From Micromonospora arida (GTDB taxonomy: Bacteria; Actinomycetota; Actinomycetes; Mycobacteriales; Micromonosporaceae): a stretch of DNA of 64,000 bases. Made by a program: the position numbers and the translations under genes. Below the pieces are notes generated by a model. It saw only the letters and a program-made list of their open reading frames with translations, ran no database searches and was not told the origin of the DNA. This document shows, piece by piece, positions 23,836 through 32,484 of this stretch (position 1 is the stretch's first letter; every line of letters starts with the position of its first letter). The stretch covers positions 53,037 to 117,036 of the forward strand of contig NZ_QGSY01000164.1 of NCBI RefSeq assembly GCF_003857035.1, in the 5' to 3' direction.

Positions 23836-26154
23836 GTGCGGATCAAAGTGGGGTTGTGTGTCGCGGCGCTGGTCGCGGCGGGACTGACGGTCGCCACACC
23901 GGCCGCCGCCACACCGGCCGCCGTCCCGGTGGCCGGCGCCACCGTGGTGCCGATCCAGGTCACCGGTGACCCGGCGACGCGGTTCAACCTGGTGCTGCTG
24001 GGCGACGGTTACACCGAGGCCGACCTACCCTCTTTCCGAGCACACGTGGACCGGCACCTCAACACCCTGTGGACGATCGAGCCGTTCAAGTCCTACCGCA
24101 GCTACTTCAACGTCTACGCCGTGGAGATCGTCTCGGCGGAGTCCGGGGTGGACTGCGACCCCGGCCTGTCCGCGCCGCGACGCGACACCGCGCTGGGCAT
24201 GGGCTTCTGGGGTGGTTGCAACCCGGCGAGCGTGCAGCGTCTGCTCACGGTCGACGGCGCCGCCGCGAACGCGTACGCCGACCTGGCCGGCGGCACCAAC
24301 CCCGGCAACCGCCAGTTGATCGCGCTGGCCAACAGCGGCACCTACGGTGGGGCCGGCGGCAGCAACGCCACCGCCTCCGGCGGCAACGCGCTCTCCGCGC
24401 TGATCAGTCCGCACGAGCTGGGGCACTCGCTCGGTGGCTTGCAGGACGAGTACGACTACTACGGCCGTGGGGTGCCGGGCGACACCTACAGCGGGCCGGA
24501 ACCGGGCTCGGTGCATCACACCGTGCTGACCGAGCGGCAGATGCGCGACACCCGGGCCAAGTGGTGGCGCTGGCTGGGTGAGCCGAGCGAGGCGGGCGGA
24601 ACGATCGGCCGCTACGAGGGCGGCCTGTACCTCCAGCGTGGGGTGTGGCGACCGAGCCGGCATTCGATGATGAAGTCGCTGGGCTTCTACTTCGACCAGG
24701 TCGGCCGGGAGCGCATGACCGAACGGATCGCCGCCCGGGTCGGCATCGTTCAGGGCGGCACGGCCACCGATCAGGCGGTCGGTGTGGACCGGCTGCTCTG
24801 GGTGGACACCCTGCACCCGGTGAGCCACGCGCTGACAGTGACATGGTCGGTGGACGGCAGAGCGGTGCCTCGTACCGGCAATGCCCGCCACCTGGACCTG
24901 CGGAAACTACGGCTCTCTCCCGGCCGGCACACGGTGACCGCCACGGTGACCGACCCGACGGAGTTCGTCCGCGACCCTGCGGTCCGCAGCTCACCGGCGC
25001 TGACCCAGACCCGCGCCTGGACCGTGGACACCGCGGTGCGTACCCCGGTGGTGGAGTCGCCGTTGGCGATCACCGCGTCCACCGCGACCGACCGGCCGGT
25101 CGGCGCGCACGACGTGGTGTACGTGCGGACCAACCAGCCCACCGATCGGGCGCCACGCGTGCGCTGGACGCTCGACGGCAGGCCGGTGGCCGACACCGGC
25201 ACCGACCGGGACGTGGACCTGGGCGCACTGCGCCTGTCGCGGGGTACCCACCGGCTGACCGCCCGGGTAGAGGAGCCGGGCACCAGGAGGACGGTGACCC
25301 GCACCTGGACGGTCGACGCGACGCGGCCCGACGTGGCGTACGCCCTCTCCGAGCCGTTGCTCACCGTCGCCCGGCCCGGCCGACCCACCGAGTACGTGTA
25401 CAACGGCCCGTTCAGCATGGGGTTGACCGGCACCGACGACGGCACCGGCCAGGTCACCTCGGAGTTCCGGCTCGACGGCGACGGGTGGCACAACTACTAC
25501 GGCTGGCCCACCGATGCCCGATCGCCGTTCCTGTTCACCGCCACCGGCACCGACGTGGACGGCCTGGTCTACGGCAACCTCGGCTCGGGCGGCATGTCCG
25601 TGTCCCCGTTCGCCGAGCGGTCTCCCGGGTACGGCCGGCACCGCGTCGAGTACCGGGGCATCGACGCCGTCGGCAACATCGGGCCGGCCCGCGCGTTCGT
25701 GGCCACCCTGATTCCGCCACCACCGACCTGCACCACAGTGCTCACCGGCCGACACGCCGGCCCGCTGACCGTCACCGCCGGTGTCACCTGCCTGCGCGCG
25801 GCCACCGTGACCGGCCCGGTCACCGTCGCGCCCGACGCCGCCCTGGTCGCCCAGGGCTCCTCGATCGCCGGGAATCTGACGGCGTCCCGTGCCACGGCCG
25901 TCGAGGTGCTGGACACCGAGGTACGCGGCGCGGTGGCGCTGACCGGCACCACCGACCACGTCACGATGGTGGGGGCCCGGGTGGCCGGGCCGTTGGCGCT
26001 GACCGGTACCGCATCGGCGCCCATCCTCGCCGGCGGCCAGGTGGACGCGTTGGCCTGCTCGGGCGGTCCGAGCCCGGTCGACCTGGGGGCGCCCACCACG
26101 GTGCGGAATCCGACCGCGGCCCACTGCCGTCGCGTCGTGCCGCCGGCGGCATGA
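23836..26154 (+). CDS. Secreted M64-family zinc metallopeptidase with Ig-like and bactofilin-like tail
   Basis: 772 residues. The GTG at 23836 has GGAAGGGG upstream, giving MRIKVGLCVAALVAAGLTVA and a signal peptide to about residue 30. The M64 catalytic region (about 45-310) opens FNLVLLGDGYTEADLPSFRA and holds the zinc motif HELGHS (His193, Glu194, His197), with GLQDEYD downstream supplying the third ligand candidate. M64 includes the IgA peptidase of Clostridium ramosum and many uncharacterised secreted peptidases. Two Ig-like blocks follow (about 320-520), then a domain up to 640. The last 120 residues alternate short Val/Thr/Ala strands (TVTGPVTVAPDAALVAQGSS) like a polymer-forming or beta-solenoid fold. 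The gene ends just before an inverted repeat. Confidence 0.9.
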   Translation: MRIKVGLCVAALVAAGLTVATPAAATPAAVPVAGATVVPIQVTGDPATRFNLVLLGDGYTEADLPSFRAHVDRHLNTLWTIEPFKSYRSYFNVYAVEIVSAESGVDCDPGLSAPRRDTALGMGFWGGCNPASVQRLLTVDGAAANAYADLAGGTNPGNRQLIALANSGTYGGAGGSNATASGGNALSALISPHELGHSLGGLQDEYDYYGRGVPGDTYSGPEPGSVHHTVLTERQMRDTRAKWWRWLGEPSEAGGTIGRYEGGLYLQRGVWRPSRHSMMKSLGFYFDQVGRERMTERIAARVGIVQGGTATDQAVGVDRLLWVDTLHPVSHALTVTWSVDGRAVPRTGNARHLDLRKLRLSPGRHTVTATVTDPTEFVRDPAVRSSPALTQTRAWTVDTAVRTPVVESPLAITASTATDRPVGAHDVVYVRTNQPTDRAPRVRWTLDGRPVADTGTDRDVDLGALRLSRGTHRLTARVEEPGTRRTVTRTWTVDATRPDVAYALSEPLLTVARPGRPTEYVYNGPFSMGLTGTDDGTGQVTSEFRLDGDGWHNYYGWPTDARSPFLFTATGTDVDGLVYGNLGSGGMSVSPFAERSPGYGRHRVEYRGIDAVGNIGPARAFVATLIPPPPTCTTVLTGRHAGPLTVTAGVTCLRAATVTGPVTVAPDAALVAQGSSIAGNLTASRATAVEVLDTEVRGAVALTGTTDHVTMVGARVAGPLALTGTASAPILAGGQVDALACSGGPSPVDLGAPTTVRNPTAAHCRRVVPPAA

Positions 26155-26163
26155 CGATCAGCC

Positions 26164-26243
26164 TCAAGATTCGCGCAACTACCGGGACGTGCCGCTACCG
26201 CCGCCGCGGAGGCAGCACGTCCCGGGAACTGCCCAGATCTTGA
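26164..26243. repeat. 29-bp imperfect inverted repeat
   Basis: Arms 26164-26192 and 26215-26243 pair at 23 of 29 positions around a 22-base GC-rich loop. The outer ends read TCAAGAT/ATCTTGA. It lies 9 bases after the M64 stop and may end that transcript, but the long imperfect arms look more like a dispersed intergenic element. Confidence 0.7.
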
Positions 26244-26325
26244 CCAGCGTGGCGGCGTGAGTGCGGCGCTGACGGGTAGGCAGCGGCCCGGCGGCATGTC
26301 GACACCCGCCGGGTGGGAGGCTCCG

Positions 26326-26598
26326 ATGAGCACGTACCGGGACGAACAGGGCGGCACGTTCCCCCCGCCGGAGGCGGATGCCCTGGAACAGCGGCAGGAC
26401 GCGTTCGACGTCGGGCCGCCGGACCGGGTGTCGGGTGACGTGGACCCGGAGGCCGCCGAGGCCGACCTGGCCGAACAGGGCGCCTTCCCGGCGGGCACGC
26501 TCGAGGAGGCGACGTCGCTGCCAGCCGACGCCAACCCGGCGGACGCCCTCGAACAGCGCCAGGAGATCCCGACCCGAGACGAGGGGCGGCGCACCTGA
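26326..26598 (+). CDS. Small acidic protein with duplicated DALEQRQ motif
   Basis: 90 residues. The ATG at 26326 is 6 bases after GGGAGG. The protein has no membrane segment, is rich in Asp, Glu, Ala and Pro, and contains the motif ADALEQRQ twice, near residues 19 and 70. Two hydrophobic-poor halves look like an internal duplication. Unknown family. Disordered, possibly a stress or partner-binding protein (guess). Convergent with mntH, which ends 20 bases further on. Confidence 0.7.
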   Translation: MSTYRDEQGGTFPPPEADALEQRQDAFDVGPPDRVSGDVDPEAAEADLAEQGAFPAGTLEEATSLPADANPADALEQRQEIPTRDEGRRT

Positions 26599-26618
26599 CC
26601 ACGACCGCTCCCACCGGC

Positions 26619-27887
26619 TCAGCCGGCGACGACCTGCCAGAGGAGGAACGCGTTGAGCGCGACCACCAGCACGGCCACCAGGGAAGCGGCGGCGGTGGTG
26701 AGCGGGTGGTTGACCAGGTTGCCCATCAGGTCGCGGCGGCGGGTGAAGGCGACCACCGGGATCAGCGCGAACGGGATGCCGAAGCTGAGGATGACCTGGG
26801 ACAGCACGAGCGCCCGGGTCGGGTCGAGGCCGATGGCGAGCACGGCCAGCGCGGGCAAGAGGGTGACCAACCTACGCAGCAGCAGCGGCACCCGCCGACG
26901 CAGGAAGCCCTGCATGATCACCTCTCCGGCGTAGGTGCCGACGCTCGTGGAGGCGAGCCCGGAGACCAGCAGGGCGACGGCGAACCCGAACGCGGCGGCG
27001 GTCCCGATGGTCTGGCCGAGCCCGGCGTGCACCCCCTCCAGGCTGTCCGCACCGCCCGGGCCGCCGCCCCGGAAGCTGGCCGCAGCGATCAGCAGCATGG
27101 CGAGGTTGACCGCGCCGGCCGCGCTCAGGGCGAGCAGCACGTCGGTGCGCTGGCCGCGGAACAGGATCCGACGCTCGGTGTCGTCGGCGGCGGGAATGCG
27201 GTCGCGGGTGAGCGCGGAGTGCACGTAGATGACGTGCGGCATGACGGTCGCGCCGAGGATGCCGGCGGCCAACAGCACGCTGTCCGTGCCCTGTAGGCGC
27301 GGCACCAGACCGGCCATGGCCGAGGCGGGGTCGGAGCCGGAGGCGAGCAGGTTGGCGGCGAAGGCCAGGACGATCACCCCGAGCAGGACGGCGATGACAA
27401 CCTCGAAGGCGCGGTACCCGCGCGAGCGCAGGGCGAGCACGGCGAACGCGGCCGTGCCGATGATGATCCCGCCGGGCAGCAGGGGGATGCCGAAGAGCAG
27501 GTACAGGGCGACCGCGCCACCGATCACCTCGGCCAGGTCGGTGGCCATGGCGACCAACTCGGCCTGCACCCACATCACCCGGTTCACCGGCCGGGGTAGG
27601 CGCTCCCGACACAGCTCGGGCAGGCTGCGCCCGGTGGCCAGACCCAGCTTCGCGGTGAGCGTCTGCACCAGCATCGCCATCAGGTTGGCCACCACCACGA
27701 CCCAGACCAGCAGGTAGCCGTAGCGGGCGCCGGCAGCGGAGTTGGTGGCGAAGTTGCCGGGGTCGACGTACGCGACGGCGGCGACGAACGCCGGGCCGAG
27801 CAGGATCAACCGCCCGCGTACGCGGCCCCGGGCGCGAGCGGCCTGTAGTGGAGTCGCCCTCGACGTCGTCAGTTCGTTGGTGACCAC
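26619..27887 (-). CDS. mntH: NRAMP-family Mn2+/Fe2+ transporter
   Basis: 422 residues with 11 predicted membrane helices. The metal-site signature DPGNFATN (helix 1) and MPHVIYVHS (helix 6) are both intact, which supports proton-coupled divalent metal import. GTG start at 27887 with GGGGAGG six bases upstream. I looked for a manganese riboswitch or an MntR/DtxR-type palindrome in 27888-28080 and saw none, so its control is unclear. Single-gene unit, divergent from the GntR operon. Confidence 0.95.
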   Translation of the reverse strand: MVTNELTTSRATPLQAARARGRVRGRLILLGPAFVAAVAYVDPGNFATNSAAGARYGYLLVWVVVVANLMAMLVQTLTAKLGLATGRSLPELCRERLPRPVNRVMWVQAELVAMATDLAEVIGGAVALYLLFGIPLLPGGIIIGTAAFAVLALRSRGYRAFEVVIAVLLGVIVLAFAANLLASGSDPASAMAGLVPRLQGTDSVLLAAGILGATVMPHVIYVHSALTRDRIPAADDTERRILFRGQRTDVLLALSAAGAVNLAMLLIAAASFRGGGPGGADSLEGVHAGLGQTIGTAAAFGFAVALLVSGLASTSVGTYAGEVIMQGFLRRRVPLLLRRLVTLLPALAVLAIGLDPTRALVLSQVILSFGIPFALIPVVAFTRRRDLMGNLVNHPLTTAAASLVAVLVVALNAFLLWQVVAG

Positions 27888-28104
27888 CCGACACCTCCCC
27901 GTCCACGCGGATCGCTGCCGGTCCCTTCCCCGCGGGCTGACCCTTGGGTGCCAACCGGTGGCCTGCCGGTGCCACCAGGGTCCTGCCCGCCGCGCCGGGC
28001 CCGACGGCCAGCAAGCGGCGCGCCGGACGAGACGCGCCGCGCCCGAACAGAACGTGCCGCGCCGGGCTTGACAGCCGGTGGGTCACCGATGAAGCTGTCT
28101 ATTA

Positions 28105-28122
28105 GTCCTACTGTCGTAGGAC
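28105..28122 (+). promoter_or_regulatory. Probable autoregulatory operator of the GntR operon
   Basis: GTCCTAC-TGTC-GTAGGAC is a perfect 7-bp interrupted palindrome in the leader, 20 bases before the GTG start. TATTAG at 28100-28105 is a -10 candidate that abuts it. A TTGACA at 28068-28073 is 26 bases further up, too far to pair with that box. Binding by the adjacent YtrA-type regulator is inferred from position. Confidence 0.7.
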
Positions 28123-28142
28123 AACAGGAAGGATCATCGGGA

Positions 28143-28550
28143 GTGATCGAGTTCGTACTGGACAGCCGGTCGAAGGTGAACACCTACATGCAGCTCGTGC
28201 AGCAGGTGAAACAGGCGCTACGGGTTGGCCTGCTGACACCGGGCGACCAGTTGCCGAAGGTCCGGGACGTCGCGCAATCCCTGGCGATCAACCCGAACAC
28301 GGTGCTGAAGGCGTACCGGGAGTTGGAGATCGAGGGTCTGGTCGGTGGCCGACCCGGGGTGGGCACGTTCGTTCAGCGCACCCTGGCCAGCGCGTCCCTG
28401 CCCAACCAGGCCGAGCTGCGCGACGACCTGGTCGCCTGGCTGCACCGGGCGCAAGCCGCCGGCCTCACGGCCGAGGACGTCATCGCCCTGGTGGAGACGA
28501 CGCTGCGCGCCACCCTCGCCGACGACGCCCCACAGAAGGAGCCCGCGTGA
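28143..28550 (+). CDS. GntR-family (YtrA-type) transcriptional regulator
   Basis: 135 residues, the short YtrA subfamily with no effector domain. The winged helix spans about 12-78: YMQLVQQVKQALRVGLLTPG, LPKVRDVAQSLAINPNTVLK (recognition helix), ELEIEGLVGGRPGVGTFV. A short C-terminal dimerisation helix follows. The GTG at 28143 was chosen because GGAAGG and the operator lie in the leader; an ATG at 28089 would place the operator inside the gene. YtrA-type regulators repress ABC transporters that respond to cell-wall antibiotics. It overlaps the ABC gene by 4 bases (GTGA). Confidence 0.9.
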   Translation: MIEFVLDSRSKVNTYMQLVQQVKQALRVGLLTPGDQLPKVRDVAQSLAINPNTVLKAYRELEIEGLVGGRPGVGTFVQRTLASASLPNQAELRDDLVAWLHRAQAAGLTAEDVIALVETTLRATLADDAPQKEPA

Positions 28551-29461
28551 GCGGAACGAGAGGACAAGGGATGGACATGGTCTTGGAAGCAGACCGGCTC
28601 GGCAAGCGGTACGGCAGCACCTGGGCGTTGCGGGACTGCTCGCTGCATCTGCCGGCCGGCCGGATCGCCGCGCTGGTCGGGCCGAACGGCGCGGGCAAGA
28701 GCACGCTGTTGCACCTGGCCGTCGGGCTGCTCAAGCCCGATGCCGGTGCGGTCCGGGTGTTCGGTCGCTCCCCGTACGGCGACACCGAGGGACTGGCCGA
28801 CATCGGGTTCGTCGCCCAGGACACCCCGTTGTACCGGGACTTCACGGCGTCCGAGTTGGTCATCGCCGGCGGCAAGCTGAACAAGCGGTGGGACGCGACG
28901 TTGGCCCGAACCCGGCTGGCGCAGCTCGGCATCCCGCCGGACAAGCCGGTCGGCAAGCTCTCCGGCGGTCAACGGGCCCAGGTCGCGCTGGCTCTGGCAC
29001 TGGCCAAGCAGCCGCGGCTGCTGCTGCTCGACGAACCGGTCGCCAGCCTCGATCCCCTGGCTCGACGGGAGTTCCTCCAGTCGTTGATGGGCAGCGTCGC
29101 GGAGTCGGGCACCACCGTCCTGCTCTCCTCGCACCTGCTGGCCGACCTGGAACGGGTCTGTGACTACCTGATCGTGCTGAACGCCTCCCAGGTGCAGCTC
29201 ACCGGCGCGGTCGACGACCTGGTCGCCGAGCACCGGCAGCTCGTCGGGCCACGACACGACGGCGGCGTCATCGGGGGCGTCGCCGCAGTGGTCCGGGCCA
29301 GCCACACCGACCGGCAGTCCACGTTGCTGGTCCGCGCCGACGGGCCGGTCACCGATCCGGCCTGGACGGTCCGCGAGGTGAGCCTGGAGGACGTCGTGCT
29401 GGCCTACCTGGCCGACGGCACCACGCAGACCAGTCACAGCGAGTGGGGGGTAGCAGCATGA
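28547..29461 (+). CDS. ABC transporter ATP-binding protein
   Basis: 304 residues from the overlapping GTG; an in-frame ATG at 28571 is an alternative start. Walker A GPNGAGKST, the signature LSGGQRAQVALALALA and Walker B LLLLDEPVASLD are complete, with the switch His in SSHLLADLERV. The last 75 residues are a variable domain typical of YtrB/BcrA-like subunits. It should power the permease that follows, by exporting or sensing a peptide or envelope-active antibiotic (inference from the GntR partner). Confidence 0.93.
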   Translation: MSGTRGQGMDMVLEADRLGKRYGSTWALRDCSLHLPAGRIAALVGPNGAGKSTLLHLAVGLLKPDAGAVRVFGRSPYGDTEGLADIGFVAQDTPLYRDFTASELVIAGGKLNKRWDATLARTRLAQLGIPPDKPVGKLSGGQRAQVALALALAKQPRLLLLDEPVASLDPLARREFLQSLMGSVAESGTTVLLSSHLLADLERVCDYLIVLNASQVQLTGAVDDLVAEHRQLVGPRHDGGVIGGVAAVVRASHTDRQSTLLVRADGPVTDPAWTVREVSLEDVVLAYLADGTTQTSHSEWGVAA

Positions 29462-30447
29462 TCTGGTTGACCTGGCGGCAACATCGCAAGCAGGCGTTCT
29501 ACACGCTGCTGGCGCTCGCCGCGCTCGCCGCCCTGCTGGTGCCGATCGGCATCGCGATGCGGCACACCTTCGCCGACCTCGGGCTGACGGACTGCGCCAG
29601 CCAACTCGCCCGCGCCGACGTGGCGCAGGCGACCCGGGAGACCTGCGACGCGGGCTATCGGCGCTTCGGCAACCAGTACGGCAACCTCAGTCTGGTAGCC
29701 GTACTGCTGATCACCCTGCCGGTGCTGGTCGGCCTCTTCTGGGGTGCGCCGCTGGTCGCCCGCGAGGTGGAGCACGGTACGCACCGGTTCGTCTGGACCC
29801 AGGGCGTCGGCCGGAATCGGTGGGCCCTGGTGAAGTTCGGGCTGGTGAGCGGGTCCGCCCTGATCCTCGCGACGGTCTACGGGCTGGGCATGTCCTGGTG
29901 GGTCGACCCGCTCACCAAGGCCGCACACGAGGGCCGGTTCGGCATGATCGTCTTCGATCTGCAGGGCATCGTCCCGATCGGCTACACCCTGTTCGCCGTG
30001 GCGCTGGGCGTCTTCGCTGGCACCGTCTGGAAGCGGATGCTGCCCGCCATGGGCATCACCCTCGCCGGGTTCATCGGCGTACGGGCGGCGGTGGAGCTGC
30101 TGGCCCGACGGCACTATCAGGCGGCCCGGACCCAGACCTTCCCGATCGAGGGGGAAGGGCCACCCGAGGTCAGCCGGGGCGACTGGGTCCTCGCCCAGGG
30201 CGTCCGGAACCCCGACGGCACGATGATGGCGGAGGGTGGCCGGATCCAGTGCCCACCGGGCGGGCAGGGGCCGGACGGTCGGGTCTGCGGTGCCGAGTTG
30301 GGCCTCGAACCTGGCGCGTACAACTGGCAGCTGTACCAACCGGCGGACCGGTTCTGGCTGTTCCAAAGCATCGAGACGGGCATCTTCGTCGCCCTTGCCG
30401 TGCTCCTGCTCTACCTGGCGGTGCGCCGGATCCGCCGGATCGCCTAG
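29458..30447 (+). CDS. ABC transporter permease (ABC-2-like)
   Basis: 329 residues, starting ATG in an ATGA overlap with the ATPase gene. Helices: about 18-37, 78-100, 125-145, 175-196, 200-215, and a last one near 306-325, before a basic tail (RRIRRIA). A large extracellular loop (about 215-305) lies between the last two helices and includes paired Cys (IQCPPG, VCGAE). This is the YtrC-like layout for sensing or exporting an external ligand. Last gene of the GntR operon. Confidence 0.88.
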   Translation: MIWLTWRQHRKQAFYTLLALAALAALLVPIGIAMRHTFADLGLTDCASQLARADVAQATRETCDAGYRRFGNQYGNLSLVAVLLITLPVLVGLFWGAPLVAREVEHGTHRFVWTQGVGRNRWALVKFGLVSGSALILATVYGLGMSWWVDPLTKAAHEGRFGMIVFDLQGIVPIGYTLFAVALGVFAGTVWKRMLPAMGITLAGFIGVRAAVELLARRHYQAARTQTFPIEGEGPPEVSRGDWVLAQGVRNPDGTMMAEGGRIQCPPGGQGPDGRVCGAELGLEPGAYNWQLYQPADRFWLFQSIETGIFVALAVLLLYLAVRRIRRIA

Positions 30448-30495
30448 CGGGGCGACGGGTGCTCGTCGGGGAGCGGGGGCCTCGGCGATCACCCG

Positions 30496-31584
30496 TCAGC
30501 GCAGGCCCTCGACGGTCAGCGACAGCCAGGACGCCAGGTCGTGCAGCTCCTCGTGCACGGCCCGGGTCACCTCGGGCGTGAAGGGCACGTCCTCGTGGAC
30601 GGCGTGCACGGCGAGCGTGCCGCGCCGACGCTCGGCCGTGGCGTCCACCTTTCCGACCAGCCGATCGCCGTGCAGGATCGGCAGCGCGAAGTAGCCCCAC
30701 CGCCGACTCGCCTTGGGCTTGTACATCTCCAGCACGTACTCGTACTCGAAGAGGTCGGCGAGGCGGACCCGGTCGTGCACCAGCCGGTCGAACGGTGACA
30801 ACAGCGCCGTACGCCCGGTGAAGGGCTGACCGAGCGCGGCCGGGTCCACTCGCCACTCCCCCGCCACGCCCTCGATGACCGCTGGTTCGCCGGCGTCACC
30901 GACCTCGGCCGGCTCGCCGGGCACGACCACCGCCTTCTCCCGAGCGATGCCCAGCGCCCGCAGCCGTCGCTCGTTGCGAAGTCGGCGCGCCTGCTCCAGC
31001 TCGATGACGGGGACGTCGGCCGGGTAGACCCGCTCGGCCACGTCCCAGAGCCGCTGTCGGCCCTGGCGGCCGGCGATCGCGACTTCGCCACGCAGGACCA
31101 GGAACTCCAGCATCTGGGTGACGTTGCGGTTGTTGGTCCAGCCCGACGACGGCCAGGGCACGGCGCTCGTGTCCGGGATGTCGCGGGAGAGCAGCGGACC
31201 GGCACGGCCGAGCAGGTCGAGGACGTCTCGCCGGAACGAGTCGTTGGCGCGCAGCCACTCGCGGTGGCGCTCATGACCGGGCGACGCCGCCATCGCCGCG
31301 AGGAAGAGCCCCAGGTCGTCCATCGGTCGCACCATCGCCTGGTGCTCGAAGAGCGTCCGGTCCCGTTCGAGGGCCTCGCGCATGTGCGCTGGCTGGTACG
31401 ACGAGCCGAGCCGGCTCCAGCAGACGAGGTCGGCGCTGGGCGCGACGGCCGCGGTCGGGTCGATCTGCACCAGGGTCAACTGGCGGACCACGGTCATCAG
31501 GTCGGTCGGACGCGGAGCGGCCAGCAGCTGGGCCCGGATGGCGATCCGCCGCGCCTGGGCCCGATCGAGTCGGTGCACATCCAC
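30496..31584 (-). CDS. Winged-helix DNA glycosylase, AlkX/YcaQ-like (HTH_42)
   Basis: 362 residues from the GTG at 31584 (VDVHRLDRAQARRIAIRAQ); longer starts lack a ribosome site too. The HTH_42 family includes AlkZ and E. coli YcaQ/AlkX, which unhook interstrand crosslinks and excise alkylated bases. The catalytic motif reads VQID, the Q-hydrophobic-D form of the AlkX/YcaQ group rather than the QxQ of AlkZ. Other family marks: WGYFALPILHGDRLVGKVDA and DRLVHDRVRLADLFEYEYVL near the C-terminus. Members in antibiotic producers give self-resistance; this one lies next to a DrrAB-like exporter. Confidence 0.85.
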   Translation of the reverse strand: MDVHRLDRAQARRIAIRAQLLAAPRPTDLMTVVRQLTLVQIDPTAAVAPSADLVCWSRLGSSYQPAHMREALERDRTLFEHQAMVRPMDDLGLFLAAMAASPGHERHREWLRANDSFRRDVLDLLGRAGPLLSRDIPDTSAVPWPSSGWTNNRNVTQMLEFLVLRGEVAIAGRQGRQRLWDVAERVYPADVPVIELEQARRLRNERRLRALGIAREKAVVVPGEPAEVGDAGEPAVIEGVAGEWRVDPAALGQPFTGRTALLSPFDRLVHDRVRLADLFEYEYVLEMYKPKASRRWGYFALPILHGDRLVGKVDATAERRRGTLAVHAVHEDVPFTPEVTRAVHEELHDLASWLSLTVEGLR

Positions 31585-31653
31585 GCCGGTGAGCCTAACG
31601 ACGACCACCGACACCGATCGGGCCCAGAGGGTCAAACCCGCGTCCGTGCGGTC

Positions 31654-32484
31654 TCAGCCGGCCAGCCGTCGGTACCGGGCCACCGAGAGCGGCAGGAAGA
31701 CCGCGACCAGGACGAGCGGCCAGAGCACCGCCAGCAACGGGTAGTGCTGCGCCGCCCAGGAGTCGCCGCCCCAACCGGGGTTGCCGAACAGCTCACGGGT
31801 GGCGCCGACGGTCGCCGACAGCGGGTTCCACGCGGCCACCGCCCCGAGCCAGGCGGGCATGGTGGACGGTGCGACGAACGCGTTGGAGAGGAAGCCGAGC
31901 GGAAACTCCAGGGTCTGCACGGCCACCACGGCGGTCTGCCCACGGGCGACCAGCCCGAGGAAGATGCCGACCCAGATCAGGGCGAAGCGCAGCAGCAGGA
32001 TCAATCCCACCGCCGCCAGCGTGGCACCGACCCCACCGTGTGCCCGCCACCCGGTTGCGAGACCGGTCAGCAGCAGGACTCCGAGGGTGACAACCGCGAA
32101 CAGCATGTCGGCCACCGCCCGGGCCGCCAGCGGCGCCAGCGGTGACACGGGCATCGATCGGAGCCGGTCGGTCACCCCGCGCTCCAGGTCCTCGGCAACG
32201 GCGATCGTGGTGAGGCTGATGCCGAAGACCATGGTCATCACGAACATGCCGGGCATCAGGAACTCTCGGTAGCTGCCACCGCCGGGCACCTGCAACGCGC
32301 CACCGAACAGGTAGGCGAACATCAACACGATCAGGATGTTGAAGCCGAGCGAGGCGATCAGTGGGCCAGGATCGCGTCGCCACCGGGCCAGGCCGCGCCA
32401 GACGAGCGTGCCGCTGTCGGCCAGGAGGGCGGGCCGGCCGGGCGTCAGATCCACCGGCGGGGCCGGCACGGTCACCGCGCTCAT
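31654..32484 (-). CDS. DrrB-like ABC-2 permease
   Basis: 276 residues with six membrane helices from about 45. ABC-2 family signatures: GMFVMTMVFGISLTTIAVAE, DLERGVTDRLRSMPVSPLAP (the coupling region), FPLGFLSNAFVAPSTMPAWL, WNPLSATVGATRELF. This is the daunorubicin-resistance DrrB type, which pumps amphipathic drugs or lipids outward. Starts in an ATGA overlap with the ATPase gene. Confidence 0.92.
   Translation of the reverse strand: MSAVTVPAPPVDLTPGRPALLADSGTLVWRGLARWRRDPGPLIASLGFNILIVLMFAYLFGGALQVPGGGSYREFLMPGMFVMTMVFGISLTTIAVAEDLERGVTDRLRSMPVSPLAPLAARAVADMLFAVVTLGVLLLTGLATGWRAHGGVGATLAAVGLILLLRFALIWVGIFLGLVARGQTAVVAVQTLEFPLGFLSNAFVAPSTMPAWLGAVAAWNPLSATVGATRELFGNPGWGGDSWAAQHYPLLAVLWPLVLVAVFLPLSVARYRRLAG

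Noticed and set aside
27888..28080. Manganese riboswitch before mntH
   Set aside because: The leader is GC-rich, but I could not find the conserved yybP-ykoY core or an M-box.
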